From Candidatus Thiodiazotropha sp. LNASS1 (GTDB lineage Bacteria > Pseudomonadota > Gammaproteobacteria > Chromatiales > Chromatiaceae), in NCBI RefSeq assembly GCF_964212655.1, contig NZ_OZ156465.1, positions 1,550,001 through 1,614,000 of the forward strand: a stretch of 64,000 nt of DNA, read 5' to 3'. The notes under the pieces are model-generated. The model saw only the letters and a program-made list of their open reading frames with translations. It had not been told where the DNA came from and did not search any database. Positions 7,327-17,244 of the stretch are shown in pieces. Position numbers and translations under genes: made by a program. The first letter of the stretch is position 1; each line of letters begins with the position of its first letter.

Positions 7327-10092
7327 CTACTGCTGTTGGAGACTGGCATGGGCCGCCGCCAATCTGGCGACAGGCACCCTGGGTGCGGAGCAGGAGACGT
7401 AATTGAGCCCGGCACGATGACAAAATGCGATCGAGCTGGGATGCCCGCCGTGCTCGCCACAGATGCCGACGCTGAGGCTGTTGTTTTTTTGGCGTCCCCA
7501 GTCCACAGCCAGTTGCATGAGCTTGCCTACACCCTTCTCATCCAGTACTTCGAAGGGATTGTCCTTGAGAATGTCGTTCTGGTTATACATCGGTAGGAAT
7601 TTATTCTCGGCATCCTCCCGGGAGAAAGAGAAAGTTGCCTGGGTCAGATCATTGGTGCCGAAGGAGAAGAATTCCGCCTCCTCCACCAGCGAATCGGCCC
7701 GCATGCAGGCGCGCACCACTTCAATCATGGTGCCGAAACGGAAGTTGATCTTCTGCCCATATTTCGCCTCAACATCTGCGCGAATCTCATCCACCATGGC
7801 CTTGACACGCTTCAACTCCTCGGCGGTACAAACCTGTGGCACCATCATCTGGGGATGCACCTCAAGGTCTTTGGCGGCACACTCCGCAGCCGCTTCCAGG
7901 ATGGCACGGATCTGCATGCTATAGATCTCGGGGAATGTGATGCCGAGACGGACACCGCGATGGCCCAGCATGGGATTGGTCTCTGTCAGTGTCCGCACCT
8001 TGCGCAGCATCGTCTCTTTCTTCTCGATAGCCTGCTCCACCAGACTCTCATCAACCATATGGCGCAGTGAATCGGCCTCCTGCCTGGCAAGTTCCGGATC
8101 CTGCAACAGCATCATGCTGCCGGCAAGCACATTCATGCCACGCACCGAATTGCGCAGATGATGCAATTCACTCAAATCGCTCAACAGCTGTTGCTCAGTG
8201 GGTAAGAACTCATGGATGGGGGGATCGAGAAGCCTGATGGTCACCGGCTTGGGCGACATCACCTCAAGAATCTCCTTGAAGTCGCTGCGTTGCATCGGCA
8301 GCAGTTTATCCAGGGCGGCCTGGCGCTGAGCAGGTGTCTCAGCAACGATCATTTCTATCACCACCGGCAGGCGGTCGACCGCATTGAACATCCGTTCTGT
8401 TCGACACAGACCGATCCCCATGGCGCCATACTTCAATGCCCGGCTTGCATCTGTCGCCGTATCCGCATTCGCCATGACACGCAGATAGGCTGCCTCATCG
8501 GCCCATCTCAACAATCTGTTCAGCTCTTCGGTAAAATCTGGCTCGACCATGGGAATCTGTCCCAGAAAGACGTTACCGCTGCTACCGTCGATGGTGATCA
8601 TGTCGCCCTCGCGGATCACAGTGCCCTTGGCCACAGCCTCCCGGCGCTGTACATCGACACTTATTCCCTCTGCACCGGCCACACAGGGCTTACCCATGCC
8701 CCGTGCCACCACTGCCGCATGGGAGGTCTTACCGCCACGACTGGTGAGTATCCCTTCCGAGGCGAAGAAACCGTGTATATCCTCTGGCTTGGTCTCTTCC
8801 CGCAACAAAATCACTTTCTGTCCCTGCTCTTTGCCCATCAACTCCGCCCGGTCGGCGTCGAACACCGCCAATCCGCTGGCTGCACCCGGCGATGCAGGCA
8901 GACCCTGAGCCACTGGTTCAGCCTTGTTTTCATTGTTCAACCGGGGATAGAGCATCTGTTCAAGATAGATCGGGTCGATCCGCAGTAACGCCTGCTCCTT
9001 GCTGATCAAACCCTCCTCAACCATCTCCACGGAGGTGCGCACCATGGCCGTGGCGTTCATCTTGCCGTTCCGTGTCTGCAGACAGTACAGGGTGCCGCGT
9101 TCGATCGTGAACTCGAAATCCTGCACCTCTTTGTAGTGACTCTCCAGTTTCTGACGCAGCTCCTCGAGCTGTTCTGCCATTTCCGGCATCTCTTCCGCCA
9201 GACGGGCAATCGGCTTGGGGGTACGGATACCGGCTACTACATCTTCTCCCTGGGCATTCACCAGATACTCGCCGAACAGCTTGTTCTCACCGGTACCCGG
9301 GTTCCGGGTGAAGGCCACCCCGGTGGCGGAATCATTCCCCCTATTGCCAAACACCATGGTACAGACATTTACTGCCGTACCGTTGGCCATCTCCGGGGTG
9401 ATATTAAATTGACGCCGGTAGTCGACGGCACGCTTGCCCATCCAAGAGCCGAATACTGCCTTGATAGCGATCTCCAGCTGATCATAGGGGTCTTCCGGAA
9501 ACGGCCGGCCGGTATGCTTTTCGAAGACCGTGAGAAAACGATCACAGATCTCCTTCAGGTCATCCGCAGAGAGTCCTACGTCCTCGGTGACATGGGCATT
9601 CTGTTTGACCGCCTCAAACTCCTCGTCAAAGGCCTCATCCGGAACACCGAGTGCAACCTTACCGAACAGCTGGATGAATCGGCGATAGGCATCATAGCCG
9701 AAACGTTGATCCCCGGTTTGTTCGATTACACCCTCGAGGGTATTACTGTTGAGCCCCAGATTGAGAATGGTGTCCATCATACCGGGCATGGACATTGCCG
9801 AACCGGAACGTACAGAAACCAACAGGGGATTCTCCGCATCGCCGAACCCTTTGCCGGTGGCTGCTTCCACCTGCTCCATGTGGCTGCGCACATCTTTCAT
9901 CAGATTATCGGGCAGGGTCTTGGACTCATTGGCCAGGTAATCGAGACACGCCTCTGTACTGATCACAAATCCGGGTGGCACATTCAACCCAAACTGTGTC
10001 ATTTCACAAAGGTTTGCCCCTTTTCCTCCCAACAGTTTCTTATTCTTGCCATCTCCCTCGTGAAATGCATAGACATGTCGTTTTTGACTCAT
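7327..10092 (-). CDS. ppdK: pyruvate, phosphate dikinase
   Basis: PPDK interconverts pyruvate, ATP and phosphate with PEP, AMP and pyrophosphate in the cytoplasm. The direction can be gluconeogenic or glycolytic. The 921-residue length fits the family. The N-terminal ATP-binding domain starts with LLGGKGANLCEMTQFGLNVP. The swivelling phosphohistidine domain carries GGKTSHAAVVARGMGKPCV. The C-terminal PEP/pyruvate barrel shows GLCRTERMF, FGTNDLTQ and the terminal GLNYVSCSAPRVPVARLAAA with its catalytic Cys. A family member from plants or clostridia typically reads GEHGGDP where this one has GEHGGHP. It is divergent from valS, with 165 bases between the starts. The gene stands alone on its strand. 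Confidence 0.93.
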   Translation of the reverse strand: MSQKRHVYAFHEGDGKNKKLLGGKGANLCEMTQFGLNVPPGFVISTEACLDYLANESKTLPDNLMKDVRSHMEQVEAATGKGFGDAENPLLVSVRSGSAMSMPGMMDTILNLGLNSNTLEGVIEQTGDQRFGYDAYRRFIQLFGKVALGVPDEAFDEEFEAVKQNAHVTEDVGLSADDLKEICDRFLTVFEKHTGRPFPEDPYDQLEIAIKAVFGSWMGKRAVDYRRQFNITPEMANGTAVNVCTMVFGNRGNDSATGVAFTRNPGTGENKLFGEYLVNAQGEDVVAGIRTPKPIARLAEEMPEMAEQLEELRQKLESHYKEVQDFEFTIERGTLYCLQTRNGKMNATAMVRTSVEMVEEGLISKEQALLRIDPIYLEQMLYPRLNNENKAEPVAQGLPASPGAASGLAVFDADRAELMGKEQGQKVILLREETKPEDIHGFFASEGILTSRGGKTSHAAVVARGMGKPCVAGAEGISVDVQRREAVAKGTVIREGDMITIDGSSGNVFLGQIPMVEPDFTEELNRLLRWADEAAYLRVMANADTATDASRALKYGAMGIGLCRTERMFNAVDRLPVVIEMIVAETPAQRQAALDKLLPMQRSDFKEILEVMSPKPVTIRLLDPPIHEFLPTEQQLLSDLSELHHLRNSVRGMNVLAGSMMLLQDPELARQEADSLRHMVDESLVEQAIEKKETMLRKVRTLTETNPMLGHRGVRLGITFPEIYSMQIRAILEAAAECAAKDLEVHPQMMVPQVCTAEELKRVKAMVDEIRADVEAKYGQKINFRFGTMIEVVRACMRADSLVEEAEFFSFGTNDLTQATFSFSREDAENKFLPMYNQNDILKDNPFEVLDEKGVGKLMQLAVDWGRQKNNSLSVGICGEHGGHPSSIAFCHRAGLNYVSCSAPRVPVARLAAAHASLQQQ

Positions 10093-10216
10093 TTTCTTAG
10101 ATATCCTCTATTTATTATCTGAACTGACCCGTACCGAATTCATTCTGAAAATACCGACTACCTTGCCTGCCGCATGATTAATACACTGGATAACTACCCA
10201 CATTCGTACCAAGCAG

Positions 10217-10222
10217 TATAAT
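10217..10222 (+). promoter_or_regulatory. candidate -10 box for valS
   Basis: A perfect TATAAT lies 35 bases before the valS ATG. No good TTGACA is seen at 16-18 bases upstream, so the promoter is only half supported. Confidence 0.4.
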
Positions 10223-10257
10223 ACTCCCTTTTTGTTGCCGAACCATTAACGAGATCC

Positions 10258-13122
10258 ATGGAAAAAACCTACGACCCCCACGCCATTGAGCAACGCTGGT
10301 ACCAGACCTGGGAAGAACGCGGCTATTTCGCCCCAGGCCAGACCGGCAGTGACAGCTACTGCATCATGATTCCACCTCCCAATGTCACCGGCAGCCTGCA
10401 CATGGGACATGGTTTCAACAACACAATCATGGATACGCTGATCCGCTACCACCGTATGAAGGGCGACAAAACCCTGTGGCAGGCGGGTTCCGACCATGCC
10501 GGAATCGCCACCCAGATGGTGGTCGAACGCCAGCTGGAGGCGGAGAACAAAAAACGCCACGATCTGGGAAGGGAACAATTCATCGAACGGATCTGGGAGT
10601 GGAAGGGAGAGTCTGGCGGCAATATTTCCCGCCAACTGCGCAGGCTCGGCTCATCACTGGATTGGCAGCACGAACGCTTTACCATGGACGAGGGACTCTC
10701 CGATGCAGTCAGGGAGGTCTTTATCCGGCTCTATGAGGAGGGCTTGATCTATCGCGGAAAGCGTCTGGTCAACTGGGACCCCAAGTTACACACCGCAGTC
10801 TCCGACCTGGAGGTCCTGTCGGAAGAAGAGTATGGCCACATGTGGCATATGCGCTATCCCCTGACAAATGGCCAGGGCCATCTAGTCGTCGCTACAACCC
10901 GTCCCGAGACCATGCTCGGCGACTGTGCAGTGGCGGTAAACCCCAGTGACGAACGCTATAAACACCTGATCGGTGAACTGCTCGAACTGCCCCTTACCGG
11001 ACGCCGTATCCCAATCATCGCCGACGAAGAACATGTGGATCCGGAGTTCGGTACTGGCTGCGTCAAAATCACCCCCGCCCACGACTTCAATGACTACGCG
11101 GTCTGGCAGCGCCACCGGGATGAGATCACCATCAGTGAACAGATCCACGGCGGTCTGATCAATATCTTCACCGTGGATGCCTCGATACGTGAAAATGGCG
11201 AGACTGAAGGCAGCCTGATCCCGGAAAAATATATCGGCATGGATCGCTATGATGCACGGAAGCAGATCGTTGCCGATCTTGAGGAACAGGGATTACTGGA
11301 GAAGATCGATGATCACAAACTGGTGGTGCCCAGAGGAGACCGCTCCGGGGCAGTCATCGAACCCTTCCTGACGGATCAGTGGTACGTCAAGATCGCCCCC
11401 CTGGCCAAGCCCGCCATCGAAGCGGTGGAGCGCGGCAAGATCCGCTTCGTCCCCGATAACTGGAAAAACACCTATTACGAATGGATGCGCAACATCCAGG
11501 ACTGGTGCATCAGCCGCCAGATTTGGTGGGGACACCGCATTCCTGCCTGGTATGACGATCAGGGCAACGTCTATGTCGGTCGTTCTGAGGCGGAGGTCCG
11601 CGCTCGTCACAATCTTGATGACGACTACCCCCTACAACAGGACGAGGATGTCCTAGACACCTGGTTCAGCTCCGCACTCTGGCCCTTCTCCACGCTGGGT
11701 TGGCCGCAACAGACCGATCGTCTCAAAGATTTCTACCCCACCAGCGTCCTGGTCACGGCCTTTGACATCATCTTCTTCTGGGTCGCACGCATGATCATGA
11801 TGGGCATCAAATTCATGGGAGATGTCCCCTTCCATGAGGTCTATATCCATGGTCTGATCCGCGATGGTCACGGGGACAAGATGTCAAAATCCAAAGGCAA
11901 TGTACTCGATCCCATCGACCTTATCGACGGCATCGAACTGGAAAAGCTGGTGGAAAAGCGCACCAGCGGCATGATGCAGCCACAACTGGCTAAAAAGATT
12001 GAAAAGCAGACCCGCAAGGAGTTTCCCGACGGCATACCCAGCTTCGGCACAGACGCCCTGCGTTTCACCTTTGCCGCTCTGGCCGCCACAGGTCGTGATA
12101 TCAAGTTCGACCTGGGTCGTATCGAGGGTTACCGCAACTTCTGCAACAAACTGTGGAACGCCACCCGCTATGTGATGATGAATGTGGAAGGGCAGGATTG
12201 CGGTGTGCAGGGGGTAACAACCGGTCACTCCGAGCCGTCTGCCAAACTGGAACGATCGGTCGCCGACCGCTGGATCATGTCGCGCCTGCAAAAAACCAAG
12301 CAGACAGTAACGGGAGCCATCGAGGGTTACCGCTTCGACCATGCCGCCCAGGCAATCTACGAGTTCACCTGGAACGAGTATTGCGATTGGTACCTGGAAC
12401 TGAGTAAACCGGTACTCAATGACGAGAATGCAACTGCCGAAGCGAAGCGCGGAACACGACGCACCCTGGTCAGGGTACTGGAGAATCTGTTGCGCCTGAC
12501 TCATCCGATCATGCCATTCATCACTGAAGAGATCTGGCAGCGTGTTGCCCCCATCGCCGGTGTCATCGGAGAAGAACAGGAGGGGGCCACGATCATGCAA
12601 CAACCCTTTCCCACACAACGTAAATCCTTGATCGATGATGAAGCGGAGATTGAAATGGCCTGGGTGATGCAGTTCATACTGGGCATTCGAAAGATCAAGG
12701 GTGAACAGAACATCTCGCCGGGAAAACCGGTACCGGTACTCCTGGCCGATGCCAGTGAGCATGACAGGGCCCTGGCAGAGCAGCATCGACATTATCTCGA
12801 CTTCCTTGCCAAAACCGAATCTATCGAAGTGTTGGCTGATGACGAACAAGGACCTGAATCGGCCACCGCTTTGGTGGGTGAGATGAAGGTATTGATTCCT
12901 CTGGCGGGCTTGATCGACAAGGAAGCTGAAATCAAGCGCCTGGAAAAGGAGACCGGACGTCTGCAATCCGATGTGGACCGCATCGAAAGGAAACTGGCCA
13001 ATGCCAGCTTTGTCGATAAAGCACCGCAAGCCGTGGTAGAGAAGGAGCGCGAAAAACTGGCGGAGGCCAAAGGCGCCCTCGAAACCCTGCGCGTGCAGCT
13101 GGAAAAAATCAGAAACCTGTAG
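10258..13122 (+). CDS. valS: valyl-tRNA synthetase
   Basis: This class I synthetase charges tRNA-Val in the cytoplasm. The 954-residue length is normal. The N-terminus reads [20 protein letters not shown]. The HIGH motif appears as HMGH in [15 protein letters not shown], and the KMSKS loop as DKMSKSKGN with the start of a DPIDLIDG run after it. The inserted editing domain lies between them. The anticodon-binding helix bundle follows, and a C-terminal coiled coil (about 890-954, Lys/Glu-rich) closes the protein, as in bacterial ValRS. A 413-codon frame on the opposite strand is a composition artefact. The gene is monocistronic as far as can be seen. Confidence 0.96.
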   Translation: MEKTYDPHAIEQRWYQTWEERGYFAPGQTGSDSYCIMIPPPNVTGSLHMGHGFNNTIMDTLIRYHRMKGDKTLWQAGSDHAGIATQMVVERQLEAENKKRHDLGREQFIERIWEWKGESGGNISRQLRRLGSSLDWQHERFTMDEGLSDAVREVFIRLYEEGLIYRGKRLVNWDPKLHTAVSDLEVLSEEEYGHMWHMRYPLTNGQGHLVVATTRPETMLGDCAVAVNPSDERYKHLIGELLELPLTGRRIPIIADEEHVDPEFGTGCVKITPAHDFNDYAVWQRHRDEITISEQIHGGLINIFTVDASIRENGETEGSLIPEKYIGMDRYDARKQIVADLEEQGLLEKIDDHKLVVPRGDRSGAVIEPFLTDQWYVKIAPLAKPAIEAVERGKIRFVPDNWKNTYYEWMRNIQDWCISRQIWWGHRIPAWYDDQGNVYVGRSEAEVRARHNLDDDYPLQQDEDVLDTWFSSALWPFSTLGWPQQTDRLKDFYPTSVLVTAFDIIFFWVARMIMMGIKFMGDVPFHEVYIHGLIRDGHGDKMSKSKGNVLDPIDLIDGIELEKLVEKRTSGMMQPQLAKKIEKQTRKEFPDGIPSFGTDALRFTFAALAATGRDIKFDLGRIEGYRNFCNKLWNATRYVMMNVEGQDCGVQGVTTGHSEPSAKLERSVADRWIMSRLQKTKQTVTGAIEGYRFDHAAQAIYEFTWNEYCDWYLELSKPVLNDENATAEAKRGTRRTLVRVLENLLRLTHPIMPFITEEIWQRVAPIAGVIGEEQEGATIMQQPFPTQRKSLIDDEAEIEMAWVMQFILGIRKIKGEQNISPGKPVPVLLADASEHDRALAEQHRHYLDFLAKTESIEVLADDEQGPESATALVGEMKVLIPLAGLIDKEAEIKRLEKETGRLQSDVDRIERKLANASFVDKAPQAVVEKEREKLAEAKGALETLRVQLEKIRNL

Positions 13123-13160
13123 CAACTCCCCCCCTTCCTACTTATGGGGGGTATTGTGAA

Positions 13161-13221
13161 AGCAAGCCGCAAATGCTCGAGAATGTTTTATCCGCAAATG
13201 AACGCGAATAAACGCAAATTT
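13161..13221. repeat. solo end of the CCGCAAATGAACGC repeat family
   Basis: TCCGCAAATGAACGC continues at 13191 into GAATAAACGCAAATTT, the arm seen at both ends of the elements at 38517, 41970 and 43234. A degenerate GCCGCAAATG copy sits at 13166. No matching inverted partner was seen within about 250 bases, so this looks like a lone arm. It lies between valS and the tautomerase-like gene. Confidence 0.6.
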
Positions 13222-13276
13222 AATTAATAACTCTGCAACACGGTACAACTTGGGTTTTACCCTATCGCATTGACTA

Positions 13277-13315
13277 TACCCTCTAATGAAGGAGGGTAGG
13301 CAACCAAACCCTCCT
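13277..13315. other. two overlapping, mutually exclusive stem-loops
   Basis: TACCCTC (13277-13283) pairs with GAGGGTA (13292-13298). AGGAGGGT (13290-13297) can instead pair with ACCCTCCT (13308-13315). The shared GAGGGT arm means only one stem can form at a time. It lies about 100 bases before the tautomerase-like gene. No ligand-binding fold was recognised. Confidence 0.4.
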
Positions 13316-13418
13316 AGGTCTTGTTGCCACATTGCCACTTTCCCCTTCTCTTCCTATATTCAAATATTCACCAAAACCGGATGTTTAGCATTTAAGACTA
13401 CTGAGATGAGGTGAGTTA

Positions 13419-13817
13419 ATGCCGCATTTACAATTTGAAATAAACAAAGAGATTACAGACATAGAGAAGCAGGCAATCGCTTCCCAGGTGTGCTCGCTTT
13501 TTGCCGCGGTTATGGATACAGGCACAGATCATATTGCAGTTTCGATTCGTGAGCTCGGTACTCACAATCTCTCAATTGGACGCGTTAAAGAACCGGAGAA
13601 AGGCGTTGCCGTTATCAATGCAGATATCAGAGACGGTCGCAATATTGAGCAACGAAGAACCCTGGCGTTAGGCTTTATGGAGATATTGCATAAAACCCTT
13701 GATATTCCTAAACAGCATATTTACGTCACCTTTACCGAGCATAAAGGAGAGGATTTCCATCTTTTCGAAAAATACCTGGCCAATTGGCGACAGGGAGAAA
13801 ATCCCCTGGCGGAATAG
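13419..13817 (+). CDS. tautomerase/MIF-superfamily protein
   Basis: This 132-residue protein starts Met-Pro-His-Leu. Processing of Met would expose Pro1, the general base of the tautomerase/MIF superfamily. The body has two short beta-alpha-beta units (INKEITDIEKQAIASQV and RRTLALGFMEILHKTLDIP) followed by a strand HIYVTFTEHKGEDF. This is the layout expected for the fold. No signal peptide is present. The substrate cannot be told; the family includes oxalocrotonate tautomerases, phenylpyruvate tautomerases and dehalogenases. The start is clear (ATG at 13419 with GAGGTGAG upstream). It precedes the AidB-like gene by 156 bases and may not be co-transcribed with it. Confidence 0.7.
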   Translation: MPHLQFEINKEITDIEKQAIASQVCSLFAAVMDTGTDHIAVSIRELGTHNLSIGRVKEPEKGVAVINADIRDGRNIEQRRTLALGFMEILHKTLDIPKQHIYVTFTEHKGEDFHLFEKYLANWRQGENPLAE

Positions 13818-13973
13818 ACATATTATTCTCTGGATTCATGCCGTCTTACCATGGCAGAGCATCATGGGTGATCGGGAACCATTATCCCTGGAAAAACATC
13901 CCTTTCGTTAAGTTGTCGTAATTTTCAAGGATTGGAAGCCGGGAACGGTGTCCGGGTAAGCGAGGTGCAAATT

Positions 13974-15626
13974 ATGCAACAACCTAAAGTGACGTTCGAT
14001 ACACACGCGGTCTTGAACCAACCACCCCCCCTGGAAAAATATAACGCTTACCGATCAGACGCCATATTGCAGCACTATATAAAAACACTTGGTGGTGAAT
14101 GGGGAGAGCAGAGACTACAGGCGTACGGTCAACTTGTCGGAAACGAGCTGCAAGAGGCGGGGTTTGACGCCAATGCCTATAAACCCGAGTTTCATAGCCA
14201 TGATCGCTTCGGTCATCGGCTCGATTTTATAAAATACCATCCCGCCTATCACCGCCTGATGACAGCGGCAATCGATGCGGGACACCATAACCTGCCATGG
14301 GTTGTGCAAAAAACCGGTGCGCATGTGGTCAGGGCCGGGATCGAATATCTACACACACAAGCGGACCCGGGCAGCGGATGCCCACTGACCATGACCTTCT
14401 CTTCCATACCCACCATCAGACATCAACCCGATATCGCACAAGCGTGGATACCGAAGATCACAGCAGCTCTCTATGATCCGAGAAACCTGCCCTATTATGA
14501 AAAACAGGGCTTGACCATCGGCATGGCGATGACGGAGAAACAGGGAGGTTCGGATGTCCGCACCAACACCACCAGAGCCTTCCCCATTGGCGCACCCGGT
14601 CCGGGTGAAAGCTATGAACTTGTGGGTCACAAGTGGTTCTGCTCGGCACCCATGTCAGACGCCTTTCTCACGCTCGCCAATACGGATAGCGGTCTGACCT
14701 GCTTTCTGCTGCCGCGCTGGCGCCCGGACGGTACGAAAAATGCCATCCATATTCAACGATTGAAAAACAAGATGGGTAATGTATCGAACGCATCGGCTGA
14801 AATCGAGTATGGCGGCGCCTTTGCCTGGATGATCGGTGAGGAGGGCCGGGGTGTCAGGACCATTCTGGAAATGGTCGCCATGACACGTTTTGATTGCATG
14901 ATCGGATCATCGGCGATAATGGGGCATGCGACCGCGCAAGCGCTGCATCACACTGGTGCACGCACAGCCTTTGGACGAAATCTCCAAGACCACCCCCTGA
15001 TGCAAAACGTCCTGGCCGATCTGGCAATTGAAGCGGAGGCCGCACTGGCCATCGGCATGCGGCTGGCCCACGCGCTGGACAAAGATAGTGATGATGAACG
15101 CCTGCTGTTTCGCATCGGGACTGCAATCGGCAAGTATTGGATATGCAAGCGTGCTGCTCAGCACACCTATGAAGCCATGGAATCGGTAGGCGGTGTGGCC
15201 GTAGTGGAAGACAATGTTCTCGCTCGTCTCTATAGGGAGTCACCCATTAACGCCATATGGGAGGGTTCGGGAAACATCCAATGCCTGGATGTCGTCCGTG
15301 CCCTGGAGAAGAACCCGAATACACTCGATATTTTTCTTATCGAACTCGAGAAAGCGAAAAATCATCTTGATCTCTATGACGAAGCACTGGGTGAATTCAA
15401 ACAACAGCTGTTGATGAAAAGCCAGAATGAATACGCACTGCGCCGATTTGTCGAAAGCATGGCACTGCTCTGGCAGGCTGCTACGCTGATTCAGTTTTCG
15501 GATGCAACCATCGCAGAGTCATTTGTCCTCAGCCGATTAGCTTATAACCATAGTTATATGTACGGCACGCTACCCGAACATATCCCCTTCAGAACCATCA
15601 TACAACGCGCCAAACCCAAGATTTGA
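13974..15626 (+). CDS. aidB: AidB-like acyl-CoA dehydrogenase family protein
   Basis: This is a FAD-dependent acyl-CoA dehydrogenase-fold protein related to Escherichia coli AidB, an alkylation-response protein with DNA-binding ability and weak isovaleryl-CoA dehydrogenase activity. The AidB-like start THAVLNQPPPLEKYNAYRSD is diagnostic. The acyl-CoA dehydrogenase core follows with GMAMTEKQGGSDVRTNTT and the flavin region near VGGVAVVEDNVLARLYRESP and AIWEGSGNI. From the chosen ATG the protein has 550 residues. I chose 13974 because GAGG lies seven bases upstream and the homology begins there; a TTG at 13932 would add 14 residues. No Ada-type regulator is next to it, so control by alkylation is unproven. 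Confidence 0.85.
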   Translation: MQQPKVTFDTHAVLNQPPPLEKYNAYRSDAILQHYIKTLGGEWGEQRLQAYGQLVGNELQEAGFDANAYKPEFHSHDRFGHRLDFIKYHPAYHRLMTAAIDAGHHNLPWVVQKTGAHVVRAGIEYLHTQADPGSGCPLTMTFSSIPTIRHQPDIAQAWIPKITAALYDPRNLPYYEKQGLTIGMAMTEKQGGSDVRTNTTRAFPIGAPGPGESYELVGHKWFCSAPMSDAFLTLANTDSGLTCFLLPRWRPDGTKNAIHIQRLKNKMGNVSNASAEIEYGGAFAWMIGEEGRGVRTILEMVAMTRFDCMIGSSAIMGHATAQALHHTGARTAFGRNLQDHPLMQNVLADLAIEAEAALAIGMRLAHALDKDSDDERLLFRIGTAIGKYWICKRAAQHTYEAMESVGGVAVVEDNVLARLYRESPINAIWEGSGNIQCLDVVRALEKNPNTLDIFLIELEKAKNHLDLYDEALGEFKQQLLMKSQNEYALRRFVESMALLWQAATLIQFSDATIAESFVLSRLAYNHSYMYGTLPEHIPFRTIIQRAKPKI

Positions 15627-15665
15627 GACAGTATAGATATTGATATCCAATGAGTTATGATTTCC

Positions 15666-15694
15666 TATTTGCAATTATTCGCATTCATTTGCGG
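15666..15694. repeat. solo end of the CCGCAAATGAACGC repeat family
   Basis: Read on the minus strand, GCCGCAAATGAATGCGAATA begins at 15694. It matches the arm of the dispersed inverted-repeat elements. The partner arm is not seen. It occupies the gap between the convergent aidB-like and dioxygenase-like genes. Confidence 0.5.
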
Positions 15695-15729
15695 CAAAAA
15701 AATCTGTACCAAAAACGCTGTTTATCATG

Positions 15730-16389
15730 CTACATGGAGGGATGAAGCCCTAACACGATATCAAAGCGGCCGGCCAGGGCACCCGACTCGATTTCCGGTG
15801 CCGGTTCGAGCGGTACGATTACTGAGGCGCGGGATTGTGGATTCCGCACTCTGTTGAGAATGAAATCAGTGTCGTTTCCCGACTCATTCGCCACATACAT
15901 CTGCGTGGTGAAACCCTCTATACCGTCGCCGATCACACGAAAGTGGATATGCGGCGTCCGCCCCGGATAGGAGACGGGACGGATGGTACGGAACCGATAG
16001 CCACCGTTACCGTCAACGACAGTACGGCCGAATCCCTGAAAATCCGGATCAGCAAGTCCTCCCCGATCACGTGCATGGTGGTAATAACCAAAAGCATCAC
16101 ACTGCCAGATTTCGACTTGGGCATCAGTTAACGGTTGACCGTTGGAATCAAGCAGGCGGCCGAAAATGTGCGTGATCTGCCCCCTGGCGGGACGGCTCCT
16201 GCCCTCGACATCGACCAGGTTGTTATCGCTGTCCAATGGGATACGGGTAGGGTAGAAAGGCCCGGCGGTCTGATAGGGTGTGGGTATTAGCGCAGCAGCG
16301 ATAGCCGCACCCGGCAGGACCGATAGTGAGGCAAGCGAAATAGTGTCCAGTAGCAGTTCGCGCCGATTGCAGTTGTCATTCAGCTTCAT
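15730..16389 (-). CDS. exported intradiol dioxygenase-like protein
   Basis: This 219-residue protein has the intradiol ring-cleavage dioxygenase fold, which uses Fe(III) to open catechols. Candidate iron ligands are visible: Tyr in DAFGYYHHARD, Tyr in SYPGRTPHIHF, and two His in the same motif. Enzymes of this family from catechol pathways are cytoplasmic. This one begins with NCNRRELLLDT and a hydrophobic run (ISLASLSVLPGAAIAAAL), which looks like a twin-arginine export signal. It therefore belongs to the exported, substrate-unknown branch. It stands alone and convergent with the AidB-like gene. No other aromatic catabolism gene is near. Confidence 0.8.
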   Translation of the reverse strand: MKLNDNCNRRELLLDTISLASLSVLPGAAIAAALIPTPYQTAGPFYPTRIPLDSDNNLVDVEGRSRPARGQITHIFGRLLDSNGQPLTDAQVEIWQCDAFGYYHHARDRGGLADPDFQGFGRTVVDGNGGYRFRTIRPVSYPGRTPHIHFRVIGDGIEGFTTQMYVANESGNDTDFILNRVRNPQSRASVIVPLEPAPEIESGALAGRFDIVLGLHPSM

Positions 16390-16979
16390 GTTGTCTATCT
16401 CCTGAGATGCAATGAGTCACACTGAATCAGAATGACCCTGAGAAATCCTCTAATACCTTATGATTTCGATTTCTCAGCCGGGAAAGAATTCATCACCGAT
16501 CAAGATCCACTGAGCTGTTTGCAGAAGATATTCAGCGAATCAGTAGTCCACCAGCACTGCCAAACCCTAGCGAAGCCCATTTAAATTCATGTCTTTCAAT
16601 AACTTATTTACGGCCTGTCAGCACAAAACCAATCAACTCCGTGGTGGCTGCAGAAATGAGGTTATTTTTTTGCCCGGCGGCGCTCTCATTCGCTCATTTA
16701 GAATAACCACAGTGAATCACTCTTCCTTGCTTGACGGAAAAAACACAACAGTACCGACTGTATTTGTGTCGACCGGCCCCAGCTGCCACACATGGACACA
16801 CCAGATTGTGCCGCAAAAAGACAGGGCAACGATCCGTTGTCGGGTGATGAAGCGATGCCAGCCAGATCCCGGATCCGGATATCGCCATCGAACACCCTGC
16901 ATCAGGGCGGAAAAGCGGAACTACTTGCTATATGCGCAAATATACTGATAATGGCGGATTTTTATCTCGGGCGCTGTGC
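16390..16979. other. intergenic stretch without a recognisable gene
   Basis: The 590 bases between the dioxygenase-like gene and the infA promoter hold no open frame with a good start or family resemblance. The longest frames here are below 120 codons and overlap each other on both strands. I saw no tRNA and no repeat copy. It must contain the upstream region of the minus-strand dioxygenase-like gene. Confidence 0.5.
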
Positions 16980-16985
16980 TATAAT
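16980..16985 (+). promoter_or_regulatory. candidate -10 box for infA
   Basis: TATAAT lies 35 bases before the infA ATG. The -35 region is A+T-rich (ATTTTTA) but does not match TTGACA well. Confidence 0.45.
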
Positions 16986-17019
16986 CCGCCCGGTTTTTTT
17001 AAAATGATTGAGCATTAGT

Positions 17020-17238
17020 ATGGCGAAAGAAGACTTTATTGAGATGGAAGGCACTGTAATCGAGACGTTGCCGAACACCATGTTCCGCGTGGAACTGGAG
17101 AACGGTCACGTAGTGACAGCCCATATCTCAGGCAAGATGCGCAAGCACTACATCCGTATCCTCACCGGGGACAAGGTCACTGTACAGTTGACCCCTTACG
17201 ATCTGACCAAAGGACGTATCACCTATCGCGCCCGTTGA
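17020..17238 (+). CDS. infA: translation initiation factor IF-1
   Basis: IF-1 binds the ribosomal A site during initiation. The 72-residue OB-fold protein runs from [18 protein letters not shown] to KGRITYRAR and is close to the standard gammaproteobacterial sequence. I chose ATG at 17020; an in-frame ATG four codons earlier would add MSIS, which the family lacks. The stop lies only six bases from the clpA stop on the opposite strand. The two genes are convergent with no room for a separate terminator. Confidence 0.97.
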   Translation: MAKEDFIEMEGTVIETLPNTMFRVELENGHVVTAHISGKMRKHYIRILTGDKVTVQLTPYDLTKGRITYRAR

Positions 17239-17244
17239 GAACAA

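Noticed and set aside
9136-10122. 328-codon frame on the plus strand opposite ppdK
   Set aside because: It is a shadow of a clear PPDK gene with G+C-rich third positions; no family resemblance or start signal.
11884-13125. 413-codon frame opposite valS
   Set aside because: Antisense shadow of valS; sequence is low in plausible domains.
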